From the NCBI GenBank assembly GCA_003223395.1, contig QHUZ01000044.1, positions 1 to 32,656 of the forward strand: a stretch of DNA of 32,656 bases. Reading direction: 5' to 3'. Within the stretch, counting starts at the first letter, position 1; the number at the start of each line of letters is the position of its first letter. A program made the position numbers and the translations under genes. The stretch is from Gemmatimonadota bacterium (lineage in GTDB: Bacteria > Gemmatimonadota > Gemmatimonadetes > Gemmatimonadales > GWC2-71-9). Shown piece by piece: positions 1-7,803 of the stretch. Below the pieces are notes generated by a model. That model worked only from the letters and a program-made list of their open reading frames with translations, did no database searches and had not been told where the DNA came from.

Positions 1-807
1 GCGCGCATTCGCGAGGCCGCACAACAGGGCGCGGACCTCGTTTGCCTGCCAGAGCTGTTCCGCACCCAATACATCGGCCAGCGGGAGGACCACGCGCTGT
101 TCGATCTGGCCGAGGCGGTCCCCGGACCGACGACCGAGACACTCGGCAAGATTGCAAAAGAGAATGGCGTCGTCGTGATCGCGTCGCTGTTCGAGCGCCG
201 CGCCGCGGGCTTGTATCACAACACGGCAGCGGTCATCGACGCCGACGGCAAGGTCAAGGGGATCTATCGCAAGATGCACATCCCCGACGACCCCGCGTAC
301 TACGAGAAATTCTATTTCACGCCGGGTGATCTGGGCTTTCGCGCGTTCGATACAAAGGTCGGCCCGATCGGCACGCTCGTCTGCTGGGATCAATGGTATC
401 CCGAGGCGGCTCGGCTCACGGCCCTGCAAGGCGCGAACATTCTGTTCTATCCCACCGCGATCGCCTGGCACCCTTCAGAGAAAGCGCAACACGGGGAACA
501 GCAGCTCGATGCCTGGAAGACGATTCAGCGCAGCCATGCGATCGCGAACGGCTGCTGGGTCGCGGCGGTGAATCGCGTCGGCTTCGAGAAACTCGGTGGT
601 GAAGGCGCGGGGCTAGAGTTCTGGGGCCACTCGTTCATCTGTGACCCGTTCGGCATCGTGGTCGCCGAGGCCGCGGAACACGAGGCGCTCGTGCTGGCGC
701 AGGTGGATTTGGCGCGGATCGAGGAGGTCCGCCGCAACTGGCCGTTCCTGCGTGACCGGCGCACTGATGCCTACGACGGCATTCAACACCGGTTTCTTAC
801 CGATTGA
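1..807 (+). CDS. aguB: N-carbamoylputrescine amidase, 5' end cut by window
   Basis: This is a nitrilase-superfamily C-N hydrolase that converts N-carbamoylputrescine to putrescine, CO2 and ammonia in the cytoplasm. It is the last step of the agmatine route to polyamines. The frame is open from base 1, and 268 residues are visible of a usual 285-300, so roughly the first 20-30 residues lie outside the window. The nitrilase Glu-Lys-Cys triad is present: Glu in LPELF (visible residue 18), Lys in YRKMHIPD (91) and Cys in LVCWDQWYPE (128). The YRKMHIPDDP and CWDQWYPEAAR strings are typical of AguB rather than of general nitrilases. The agmatine deiminase gene follows 55 nt downstream, which supports the assignment. 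The call is firm; only the true start is unknown. Confidence 0.95.
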   Translation, partial: ARIREAAQQGADLVCLPELFRTQYIGQREDHALFDLAEAVPGPTTETLGKIAKENGVVVIASLFERRAAGLYHNTAAVIDADGKVKGIYRKMHIPDDPAYYEKFYFTPGDLGFRAFDTKVGPIGTLVCWDQWYPEAARLTALQGANILFYPTAIAWHPSEKAQHGEQQLDAWKTIQRSHAIANGCWVAAVNRVGFEKLGGEGAGLEFWGHSFICDPFGIVVAEAAEHEALVLAQVDLARIEEVRRNWPFLRDRRTDAYDGIQHRFLTD

Positions 808-810
808 CCT

Positions 811-838
811 CAGCCATCAGCCATCGGCCATCAGCAAG
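811..838. repeat. CAGCCAT heptad array between aguB and aguA
   Basis: Three consecutive 7-nt units read CAGCCAT, CAGCCAT, CGGCCAT, followed by a partial CAGCAAG. They begin 3 nt after the aguB stop. The array also forms the left arm of an inverted repeat that reaches over the aguA start codon. Confidence 0.7.
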
Positions 839-866
839 CACACCACAGAAGGCTGACGGCTGATGG
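814..866 (+). promoter_or_regulatory. Inverted repeat overlapping the aguA start codon
   Basis: The left arm CCATCAGCCATCGGCC (814-829) pairs with GGCTGACGGCTGATGG (851-866) at 14 of 16 positions around a 21-nt loop. The right arm contains the aguA ATG (863-865) and the end of the AGAAGG Shine-Dalgarno-like stretch (847-852). In mRNA the hairpin could hide the aguA start. The structure is visible in the sequence; its regulatory role is inference. Confidence 0.5.
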
Positions 867-1894
867 CAGAGCGCTATAGGATGCCGGCCGAGTGGGAGCC
901 GCATGCGGCGACCTGGATCGGCTGGCCGCACAACGTCACCGACTGGCCCGGGAAGTTCCCTCCGATCCCATGGGTCTACGGCGAAATCGTCCGCACGCTC
1001 GCGCCCGGTGAAGTGGTTCGCATTCTGGTCAACTCGGCGCTACAGCAGACGCAGGCCCGTCGTATCCTCAACAAGGTCGGCGTCGATCTGGCCCGCGTCG
1101 ACTTCCTGCGCTTCCCGACTAACCGCGGCTGGACCCGCGACTTTGGCCCAATCTTCGTTCGAAGGTCGGCTGACGGGAGTCTCGCGATCGCACGCTTCCA
1201 CTTCAACGCCTGGGCGAAGTACAAGGACTGGAAGAAAGACGACAAGATCCCCGAGCGTGCGGCGAAGCGGTTCAAGCTTCCGTTGATTGAAGGGAAGGTC
1301 GTGCTCGAGGGCGGCAGCATCGACGTGAACGGACGCGGCACCCTGATCACGACGGAAGAATGTCTGCTCGATCCGAACGTGCAGACCCGCAATCCCGGAC
1401 TCTCGCGGGGGGAGATCGAGACCGTGTTTCGCGATACCCTCGGGATCACGAACACCCTGTGGCTCGGCAAAGGGATCGCGGGCGACGACACGCATGGCCA
1501 CGTGGATGACCTGTGTCGCTTCGTGAAGCACGGAACTGTCGTCCTGTGTCGCGAAGACAATCCGAAGGACGTGAATTACCGGCCTCTTGCCGAGAATCGC
1601 GAGCGCCTGCAGGGGATGCATCTGGAAAGAGGGACGAGCATCGAAGCTATCGACCTTCCGATGCCCGCCCCCCTGTATTTCGACGGCGTTCGGTTACCCG
1701 CCAGCTACGCGAACTTCTACATCGCCAATGCCGCGGTACTCGTGCCGACATTCAATGATCCCAAGGATCGGATTGCCCTCGGCATTCTCGCCGAGCTCTT
1801 TCCCGATCGGCCCGTGGTGGGGATTCACGCGGTGGATCTCGTGTGGGGACTCGGCACGATCCATTGCCTGACGCAGCAGGAGCCGGCAGCTTAG
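863..1894 (+). CDS. aguA: Agmatine deiminase (agmatine iminohydrolase)
   Basis: The enzyme hydrolyses agmatine to N-carbamoylputrescine and ammonia, feeding the AguB amidase encoded just upstream. The 343-residue length fits the PAD_porph / agmatine deiminase family (about 340-370). Family landmarks are visible: TRDFGPIFV near residue 92, EGGSIDVNGRGTL near 148, the GDDTHGHVDDLCRF substrate-binding stretch near 206, and the nucleophilic Cys in GTIHCLTQQEP (Cys335). The start is chosen because AGAAGG lies 10 nt upstream of the ATG. Gene order aguB-aguA on one strand suggests one transcript. The TAG stop overlaps the TAA of the convergent gene. Substrate specificity rests on family similarity and on the aguB neighbour. 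Confidence 0.95.
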   Translation: MAERYRMPAEWEPHAATWIGWPHNVTDWPGKFPPIPWVYGEIVRTLAPGEVVRILVNSALQQTQARRILNKVGVDLARVDFLRFPTNRGWTRDFGPIFVRRSADGSLAIARFHFNAWAKYKDWKKDDKIPERAAKRFKLPLIEGKVVLEGGSIDVNGRGTLITTEECLLDPNVQTRNPGLSRGEIETVFRDTLGITNTLWLGKGIAGDDTHGHVDDLCRFVKHGTVVLCREDNPKDVNYRPLAENRERLQGMHLERGTSIEAIDLPMPAPLYFDGVRLPASYANFYIANAAVLVPTFNDPKDRIALGILAELFPDRPVVGIHAVDLVWGLGTIHCLTQQEPAA

Positions 1895-2439
1895 GCCCGC
1901 ATTGCGCCGTCGATCACGTCGGCGACGCGGGCCAGGTCGGCGAGGATGTGGGCGCGCCCGTTGGCGGAGAGTCCCTCCGCCGTTCGAACCCGTCCCAGGC
2001 ACGCTTCCAGGCTCTCGAGTGCGGAGCACAGATAGACCGTTGCTTGGTCCACCGCCAACCATGCGCGCTCATGCGCTCCCAGGCACAGTCCTCCGAGCTC
2101 GACCACGAGCCGCTCGGGGCTGCGGCGCTCGAGTCCCGTCGGCGGCGGCTCGGGCGGATCGTTGCGCACCGCCGCCACATGCCAACGATCGGCATCGACG
2201 CGGCAGCCGACCCACAGACTGTGGGGCAGCGCCAGTCTGCCCCACCGACGCAACACATCTACGACGTCGAACTCCAAGTCACCGTCGGGAGGCGGCCGCC
2301 GGCTCACGGCCTCGGTCGTTGCCAGTCCGCCGCGAACTACGCGCCAGAGCGCCACGGTGCGGCCGCGGAGAGCGGTACTCAATTGATTCAGCAGCTCGCA
2401 GCGGCGCTCATAGAGACCAATCAGAGAGGATTCGCGCAT
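1891..2439 (-). CDS. Hypothetical protein, 182 residues
   Basis: I do not recognise this protein. It is a soluble, Leu/Arg/Glu-rich 182-residue chain with no signal peptide or membrane segment. The C-terminal half (LEACLGRVRTAEGL through DLARVADVIDGAMRA) looks helical. The reading is preferred over the two long plus-strand frames across the same bases because AGGAG lies 6 nt before the ATG, the composition is protein-like, and the stop meshes with the aguA stop in a 4-nt overlap seen at other convergent pairs in this window. It lies downstream of the SMP-30-type gene on the same strand, separated by 125 nt. Confidence 0.6.
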   Translation of the reverse strand: MRESSLIGLYERRCELLNQLSTALRGRTVALWRVVRGGLATTEAVSRRPPPDGDLEFDVVDVLRRWGRLALPHSLWVGCRVDADRWHVAAVRNDPPEPPPTGLERRSPERLVVELGGLCLGAHERAWLAVDQATVYLCSALESLEACLGRVRTAEGLSANGRAHILADLARVADVIDGAMRA

Positions 2440-2564
2440 CGCGAGCTCCTCGGTTCGTGTCTCTACAAGAACCCCAGACCCGTCCTGAAGTAACGCGTGT
2501 CGCGCATGCGGCCCGCGCGTGCGTGACGAGGATCATCAACGCCGTGTGCCGTCTGAGCGCAATC

Positions 2565-3479
2565 CTATTGCAGCTGCCAAATCTCCACGCGATTCCCTGT
2601 GAGGATCGGAATCAGCACCCGATTGCGCTTGGCGTCATATCCGATATCGGCGGGACTTGGAACGCCACTGATGATCTTCGTGCCCTGGGTACTGTCGAAG
2701 CGCGTGATCGATGAGTCCGTCCAGCTCGACACGACCACTTTCCCCCCGATCATCTCCACGCCATCGAACCCGCCGACGCCTCTGGCGATTACGCTGGGCG
2801 CGCGATCGCCGGGTTTCCACGCCATCACCGCTTTGCCGCCGTACTGCACCACGATGAACCGCCGCCCCACGGCGTCGAGTGTGATCCCGTTGGGCCGGCC
2901 GAGTGTGTCACCCCGCACGGCGACAGTCACCTTGCGATCCGGTCCGACGCGGAAAATGCGGTCCGGCCCCGGGTGCAGAACGTTGCCGACGTCATCGAAG
3001 CGAATGCCGGTGTCGGTGACGTAAATCGCGCCGTTGGGAGCGATCGCGATGTCGTTCAGGAACACCGCTCCCAGGCTGTCCAGCTTCACGCTGTCAATGG
3101 GAACTCCGGTCCGCGCGTTGAACGCGCGCACGACGTCGATATCGGCCACCCACAGCGTGTCACCGAGCACAGCCAGACCCTTGGGCGCGTTGAGTGTCAC
3201 ACCACCGCGACCGCCTTCGATGAACTTGAGCACTTCGATCGCCCCGTCCGGCCGCACGCGGCTGATGAAGCCGTTGTTGTCCTTCGTGAGCGGGCTGCCG
3301 TTGATGTTCGACACGAAGTAGATGTCCTGCGCCGAATCGTCGAGCACAGATTCCGGCGTCAGAAACCCGACGACCGTCGCCACCTTGGTCGCCCGGGAAT
3401 TCGCGGGCGGCGGAACCTGTGGCGCCGGCGCTACCGTGTCGGCACGCGCCGACCTCCGGCTCTGTGATGAACTGCACAA
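2565..3479 (-). CDS. SMP-30/gluconolactonase-like six-bladed beta-propeller protein
   Basis: The 304-residue sequence carries the repeated blade pattern of the SGL / SMP-30 / NHL-like propellers: LTPESVLDDSAQDIYFVSN near residue 40, GLAVLGDTLWVADID, IAIAPNGAIYVTDTG, RPNGITLDAVGRRFIV and GKVVVSSWTDSSI. Such proteins are lactonases or ligand-binding propellers; the substrate cannot be read here. The start is uncertain. The best upstream candidate is a TTG 12 nt after the EF-G-like stop, with GAAAGG directly in front. The first 30 residues are Ser/Pro/Ala-rich without a recognisable signal peptide, although relatives are often secreted. The frame continues directly from the upstream gene across its TAG stop. 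The gene is probably cotranscribed with the EF-G-like gene. Confidence 0.8.
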   Translation of the reverse strand: MCSSSQSRRSARADTVAPAPQVPPPANSRATKVATVVGFLTPESVLDDSAQDIYFVSNINGSPLTKDNNGFISRVRPDGAIEVLKFIEGGRGGVTLNAPKGLAVLGDTLWVADIDVVRAFNARTGVPIDSVKLDSLGAVFLNDIAIAPNGAIYVTDTGIRFDDVGNVLHPGPDRIFRVGPDRKVTVAVRGDTLGRPNGITLDAVGRRFIVVQYGGKAVMAWKPGDRAPSVIARGVGGFDGVEMIGGKVVVSSWTDSSITRFDSTQGTKIISGVPSPADIGYDAKRNRVLIPILTGNRVEIWQLQ

Positions 3480-3491
3480 CCCTTTCGGTCG

Positions 3492-5588
3492 CTAGGCCTT
3501 CGCTTCCTCCAGCTCCTTCTTCCGCGCCTCGGTCACCTTTGCGGCGATTTCGGACGGCGCGTCCTGGTACACGTGGAACTTCATGCGATACGTCCCGCGC
3601 CCATGCGTAATCGAATGCAGCGTCGTGGCGTACCGGTCGAGCTCGGCCTCGGGGACGAGCGCCTTCACCTTCGTGAGTCGTCCATCCTTCTCCGTTCCGA
3701 CGATGTGCCCGCGACGGGAGGAGAGATCGCCCATCACGGCACCCTGATATTCGTCGGGCGTCCAGACTTCGACATCCATGATCGGCTCGAGCAGCACGGG
3801 CCGCGCTCCCGGACTCACGTTTCGGAACGCCAGAATGCCGGCCATTTTGAACGACATTTCGTTCGAGTCCACGTCGTGGTAGGAGCCGTCGTATAGCTCG
3901 AACTTGAAGTCCACGACCGGATAGCCGGCGATCGGCCCCTTGTGCGCCGCCTCGAGCACGCCGCGCTCGACGGCCGGGATGTATTGCCGCGGGATCACGC
4001 CGCCGACGATCTCATCCACGAACTGCACCCCTGAGCCACGGGGCAGCGGCGCGATCCGAATCCAGCAGTCGCCGTACTGCCCGCGCCCGCCGGTCTGCTT
4101 CTTGTGCTTCCCCTGTCCCTCTGATTTTCCCCGGAACGTTTCGCGGTACGCGACCTTCGGCTTGGCGGTCTGTGCATGAACGCCGAATTTCCGCGCCAAT
4201 CGCCCCACCACGATTTCGAGATGCCGTTCGCCGAGCCCCCGAATGAGTGTTTGGCTCAGCTCGCTGTTGTACTCGTGATGGAACGTCGGATCCTCCTCGT
4301 GCAGCTTGTGCAGGCCGGTCGACAGCTTGTCTTCCTCCCCGCGCTGCTTCACCTCGACGGCAACGGTGATCACCGGCTCGGGGAACGGAATCTTCGGCAG
4401 GACGAGCCCCATGTCCTTGGCCGAGAGCGTGTCGTTGGTATGCGTGTCGCGCAGCTTCGCGACCACACCGATGTCACCCGCGTGCAGCTCGGGGAGCTCG
4501 ATCCGCTCCTTGCCTTGCGCCACGCACAAGTGATTGAGCTTCTCGGACGCTTCGCGCGGCGCGTTCCAGACATCCTGTCCGTTCTTGACGCGGCCCGAGA
4601 AGATGCGGAACAGCGTGACGTCGCCGACGTGCGGCTCGGAGACCGTCTTGAACACCTGTGCTGCCAACGGTCCCGCGTCATCCGCCTTCAGGGTCAAGCG
4701 CTCGGCGGTGCCCCATTTCTGCGCATCGACAGGCGGGCGCTCGTTGGGCGCCGGACACAGCTCGACGAGCTTATTGAGTAACGCGCGCGTGCCGTACGTC
4801 AGCTCGGCGGCGCCGCAGAACAACGGGAACAGCTCCCCCTTCGCCATGCCGGCCTTCATCGCGGCGATCGCCTCGTCGCGGCCGATCTCTTCGCCGCCGA
4901 GGTAGCGCTCCAGCAGCGTGTCGTCGGTGGCGGCGATGCTTTCGATCAGTTCCTGGGAATACTTCTCGAAGCGCTGCTTGTACTCGTCGGGAACGTCCAC
5001 CTCGTCGTACTCGCCAGCCTTGGTTCCCTTCTTATAGAGGTGCGCCTTCTTCGAGAAGAGATTGATGATCCCGTGGAACTCCATTCCTTCGCCGACCGGG
5101 ATCTCCACCGGGATCACCTTGGGCGTCAGCTGCGCCTTGATCTGATTGAAGACGCGCTCGAAGTTAGCGTGCTCCTTGTCCATCAGCGACACGAAGAACA
5201 GGCGGGGCAGCGAGCGGCGCTCGCAGTAGTCCCACACCTTCTCGGTCCCGACTTCCACACCGGCCGTCGCCGACAGGACGACGACTGCCGAGTCCGCGGC
5301 ATACACGCCCGCGAGCGCGTCGCCCGTGAAGTCGAGATATCCCGGTGTGTCGATGAGGTTGACCTTCGTGTCCATCCATTCGGCAACGGCGAGGGCGAGG
5401 TTGATCGAGTACTTGCGTTCGATTTCGTCGGCGGTGTAATCGGTGAGGGCGGTTCCGTCTTTTACGGAGCCATGTCGTTTGCTCGTTCCGGCCACGAACG
5501 CCAGCGCATCGACCAGGGAGGTCTTGCCGCTCGCGCCGTGGCCGACGACGGCCACATTCCGGATCTCCGGCGTCTTATACACACGCAT
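3492..5588 (-). CDS. Elongation factor G-like translational GTPase (EF-G2 type)
   Basis: This 698-residue protein has the full EF-G layout: an N-terminal GTPase domain, a beta-barrel domain II, then domains III-V. Visible motifs are the P-loop GHGASGKTSL (residues 16-25), switch I DYTADEIERKYSINLALA, and G3 DTPGYLDF. The base-specificity motif reads FVSLMDKEHANF instead of the usual FVNKMD, so Asn and Lys of NKxD are replaced by Ser and Leu while Asp remains. Switch I carries Ser where canonical EF-G has Thr. This places it with EF-G paralogues rather than the str-operon fusA, and no ribosomal protein genes are adjacent. The ATG at 5588 is preferred over the TTG at 5618. AGGAG lies 10 nt before it, and the TTG falls inside a likely promoter box. 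Confidence 0.88.
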   Translation of the reverse strand: MRVYKTPEIRNVAVVGHGASGKTSLVDALAFVAGTSKRHGSVKDGTALTDYTADEIERKYSINLALAVAEWMDTKVNLIDTPGYLDFTGDALAGVYAADSAVVVLSATAGVEVGTEKVWDYCERRSLPRLFFVSLMDKEHANFERVFNQIKAQLTPKVIPVEIPVGEGMEFHGIINLFSKKAHLYKKGTKAGEYDEVDVPDEYKQRFEKYSQELIESIAATDDTLLERYLGGEEIGRDEAIAAMKAGMAKGELFPLFCGAAELTYGTRALLNKLVELCPAPNERPPVDAQKWGTAERLTLKADDAGPLAAQVFKTVSEPHVGDVTLFRIFSGRVKNGQDVWNAPREASEKLNHLCVAQGKERIELPELHAGDIGVVAKLRDTHTNDTLSAKDMGLVLPKIPFPEPVITVAVEVKQRGEEDKLSTGLHKLHEEDPTFHHEYNSELSQTLIRGLGERHLEIVVGRLARKFGVHAQTAKPKVAYRETFRGKSEGQGKHKKQTGGRGQYGDCWIRIAPLPRGSGVQFVDEIVGGVIPRQYIPAVERGVLEAAHKGPIAGYPVVDFKFELYDGSYHDVDSNEMSFKMAGILAFRNVSPGARPVLLEPIMDVEVWTPDEYQGAVMGDLSSRRGHIVGTEKDGRLTKVKALVPEAELDRYATTLHSITHGRGTYRMKFHVYQDAPSEIAAKVTEARKKELEEAKA

Positions 5589-5615
5589 GGGGCGCAGCTC
5601 TCCTGCGAGGGGGAC

Positions 5616-5623
5616 CAAAAATA
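5616..5623 (-). promoter_or_regulatory. TAnnTTTG-type promoter box before the EF-G-like gene
   Basis: The minus strand reads TATTTTTG here, an exact match to the -7 element TAnnTTTG described for Bacteroidetes-type housekeeping sigma factors. It would put the transcript start about 20 nt before the ATG at 5588, leaving room for the AGGAG site. No clear -33 TTG is obvious. The motif is seen; its use as a promoter is inferred. Confidence 0.4.
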
Positions 5624-5662
5624 TGAACCGCAGGTGCGGGGCCGGGCTAGGCCAGGCAAAGG

Positions 5663-5763
5663 CTAGGCCGCAGACGCGCAGCGGTAAACGGGCAACGGAG
5701 GCCAGGACAACCTGCTTGTCCCAACCCCCGTTTACCGAGGCCCGCGGCGCGTCTGAGGCCTAG
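5663..5763. repeat. 101-nt intergenic palindromic element
   Basis: The outer arms CTAGGCCGCAGACGCGC (5663-5679) and GCGCGTCTGAGGCCTAG (5747-5763) pair over 17 positions with one mismatch. The inner arms CGGTAAACGGG (5682-5692) and CCCGTTTACCG (5727-5737) pair perfectly over 11. The apex holds a separate GGACAA-CCTGC-TTGTCC hairpin (5705-5721). A 2/9-nt asymmetric bulge separates the two stems. There is no T-run beside it, so it is not a typical intrinsic terminator. It fills most of the gap between the lipoprotein gene and the EF-G-like gene. The rest of 5624-5776 shows only a short CCGCA/TGCGG hairpin at 5629-5640. Confidence 0.75.
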
Positions 5764-5776
5764 TAGTTGCAGGTCC

Positions 5777-6415
5777 TCAGTAGCCTACACTCTCCATCTC
5801 CGCATCAGCAGTCGCATCATGGTCGTGATTCGCGTACCTGATATGCTCGACCAGCCGGTGCAGTATCTGCATGGCGCGCAGGTTCAGCGCGAGTGCCGTG
5901 ACCTTGTCACCGCCGACGAACGCCTGATCGGCCCGTACGCGCAGATCCTTCACGTGCGCCAGAATCGCACGAAGGCGAGGCGCGTCACGGCCGCCGAGGA
6001 ACTTCTCGATCCGGTCGATCGCGCTGTCGACCGCGAGGCCGGTGCGCTCGGGCGCGTTCGGGAAGAGCTCGATCACGGCTGACAGCACGTAGCGGAACGC
6101 CGCCCGGCGATCCGCGCGCGCGGTGGCGGTATCACCCCGCTGAAATGCGGCCCACGCGGAATCACGGCTGGCGCGTGCGGAGTCGAGGTAGGCGCGTGCG
6201 ACCGGATCATCCGTCGTCCGGAGCGTATCGAGGACTCTCCGGATCCAGCCTTCGTAGTTGGTGCCGCCGCCCGCTGTCACCGCGACGTTGTCGGCTATCA
6301 CCTGGGCGTTCTGTGCGAGCACGAGCTCGTTCGAAGACGCCCCAGTCGGATCCTGGCTGCACGCTGTCGCCGCAAACGTCAGAGCGCCAAGCGCTATCGT
6401 CATGCGTTTCAACAT
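5777..6415 (-). CDS. Predicted lipoprotein, alpha-helical, unknown function
   Basis: The start is the ATG at 6415, with GGAG 8 nt upstream. This gives MLKRMTIALGALTFAATACSQ, a lipoprotein signal with Cys at about residue 20. The mature part of about 190 residues is almost entirely helical and rich in Ala, Arg and Asp: VARAYLDSARASRDSAWAAF, then FQRGDTATARADRRAAFRY, and later LRAILAHVKDLRVRADQAFV. The tail is His/Asp-rich (RYANHDHDATADAEM), which could bind metal, but that is speculation. I do not recognise a named family. The protein is likely anchored in the periplasm or on the outer membrane. The MFS gene lies 49 nt upstream on the same strand, so cotranscription is possible. Confidence 0.75.
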   Translation of the reverse strand: MLKRMTIALGALTFAATACSQDPTGASSNELVLAQNAQVIADNVAVTAGGGTNYEGWIRRVLDTLRTTDDPVARAYLDSARASRDSAWAAFQRGDTATARADRRAAFRYVLSAVIELFPNAPERTGLAVDSAIDRIEKFLGGRDAPRLRAILAHVKDLRVRADQAFVGGDKVTALALNLRAMQILHRLVEHIRYANHDHDATADAEMESVGY

Positions 6416-6464
6416 CAATCGCTCCGTGAGAAGTCTGGCCTTGGACGCTGAAGCGTGGACGCCG

Positions 6465-7706
6465 TTAAGACTCCACGGGAGGGCGTTCAGGTAACGGGAC
6501 GACCGGTACCGGAGGAGGAGGCGGAGACGGGCCGGGTGTGACGTGGTGCGTGACGGGTGCGAGTCGAAACGCCGCAAGCCCGGCGATCGCCATGAAAAAA
6601 CCCGCGAGCACGAAGGACGTGACCTGGCTCACGTCGTACACCTTCCCGATGAGCGGTGGACCTACGGTGCGACCCAACGCACTGATCGCCTGCGCGGCGC
6701 CGAGGATCGTGCCTTGCTCGTTGGGGTCGGCGTAGACGGACACGAGGCCCGTCGCTGCCGGAGAGAACAGACTGTTCGAAACGGCGAGCACGAACGTCCA
6801 TACGTACAGGAGTGCCGAGCTCGGCAGGAACGGCACGATGGCAATCGACGCCGCCATCCCGAACGTCCCGATGATGACCAGCGTCCGCTCACCCGTGCGC
6901 CGCACCACCTTGCCGAAGAAGTAGCCCTGCACCGCCGCCGCGGTCACGCCGATGATGATGAAGAGGAAGGTGAGTTGCAGCTGCTTCCACCCGAGCGCGT
7001 CCATCGCACGGTACGGCAGCGCCGCGGTATATCCAGCGAATCCGAGCGGGACCAGCGCCCACACCACCATGAGCGGGCGGAGGCGGGGCCGCGCGATCGC
7101 GTGAACGATGTGATTCAGGTCGAAGAGCGGCCGCTTCACGCGGAGCTCGTGTTTCAACGACTCGGGCAGGATGAAGTAGGCCGACACGAAGTTCGCGAGC
7201 GACAATCCGACGCCAACGAGACCAGGCCATCTGTGCCCCAGAAAATGGTCGGCCAGTCCTCCCAGCGCCGGCCCCGCGCTGAACCCGATCCCGAATGCCG
7301 CGCCGACGATGCCCATGCCGCGCGACCGCTCGGCCCGCGTGGTGATGTCGGCCATGTACGCCTGGGCCACCGAGATGTTGCCGCCCGCAAAGCCGGAGAC
7401 GACCCGCGACAGGAACAGCACCCAGTACGAGCCGGCGAAGGCAAACAGGGCATAGCCGGCCGCATTGAAGAGCATCGTCGTCAGCAACACGGGCCGGCGG
7501 CCGATCCGGTCGGACAATTTGCCGAGCAGCGCGGTCGCGACGAACTGCATGAAGGAGTAGACGCCGAGCACGGCGCCATACGCGAGGCCGCTGGCCCCGA
7601 AGCGCTGCGCGTAGAACGGCAGAATCGGCATCACGATCCCGAAGCCGATCAGATCGATCAGGACGGTGAAGAAGATGACGGCGTAGCGGGAGCGGGAGGC
7701 GGGCAT
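6465..7706 (-). CDS. MFS transporter, TetA-like DHA1 family drug efflux
   Basis: The 413-residue protein has about 12 hydrophobic segments. It carries the DHA1/TetA signatures IDLIGFGIVMPILPFYAQRF in TM1, motif A GKLSDRIGRRPVLL in the TM2-3 loop, and the motif C-like GIGFSAGPALGGL in TM5. These are proton-coupled exporters of drugs or metabolites in the inner membrane. The substrate cannot be assigned, and tetracycline resistance should not be assumed. The start at 7706 is chosen because MPASRSRYAVIFFTVLIDL leads straight into TM1. There is no Shine-Dalgarno sequence before it, but TATATTC lies 8 nt upstream, so a very short leader is possible. The cytoplasmic tail is Pro-rich. Confidence 0.9.
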   Translation of the reverse strand: MPASRSRYAVIFFTVLIDLIGFGIVMPILPFYAQRFGASGLAYGAVLGVYSFMQFVATALLGKLSDRIGRRPVLLTTMLFNAAGYALFAFAGSYWVLFLSRVVSGFAGGNISVAQAYMADITTRAERSRGMGIVGAAFGIGFSAGPALGGLADHFLGHRWPGLVGVGLSLANFVSAYFILPESLKHELRVKRPLFDLNHIVHAIARPRLRPLMVVWALVPLGFAGYTAALPYRAMDALGWKQLQLTFLFIIIGVTAAAVQGYFFGKVVRRTGERTLVIIGTFGMAASIAIVPFLPSSALLYVWTFVLAVSNSLFSPAATGLVSVYADPNEQGTILGAAQAISALGRTVGPPLIGKVYDVSQVTSFVLAGFFMAIAGLAAFRLAPVTHHVTPGPSPPPPPVPVVPLPERPPVES

Positions 7707-7714
7707 GGGGGGAG

Positions 7715-7721
7715 GAATATA
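7715..7721 (-). promoter_or_regulatory. TATATTC box before the MFS gene
   Basis: The minus strand reads TATATTC 8 nt before the MFS ATG. The same heptamer precedes the EamA gene (10231-10237) and the GAF/PAS kinase gene (22083-22089), which suggests a shared -10-like element. Its function is inferred only from this recurrence. Confidence 0.35.
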
Positions 7722-7803
7722 CAGGTTGCAGGGTCGCGGAAACGGAGGCAGACTAAGGGAGCCTTTGCCACCCGCCCGTTCCCATAGGTCCAGGAGAATC
7801 ACA

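Noticed and set aside
1843-2714. Long plus-strand open frames opposite the 182-residue gene
   Set aside because: Arg/Pro/Ala-rich shadows typical of high-GC DNA, overlapping aguA and the SMP-30-type gene. The minus-strand gene has AGGAG and a protein-like sequence.
6416-6577. Longer N-terminus for the 5777-6415 lipoprotein
   Set aside because: It would bury the lipoprotein signal behind 54 Arg-rich residues and overlap the MFS gene.
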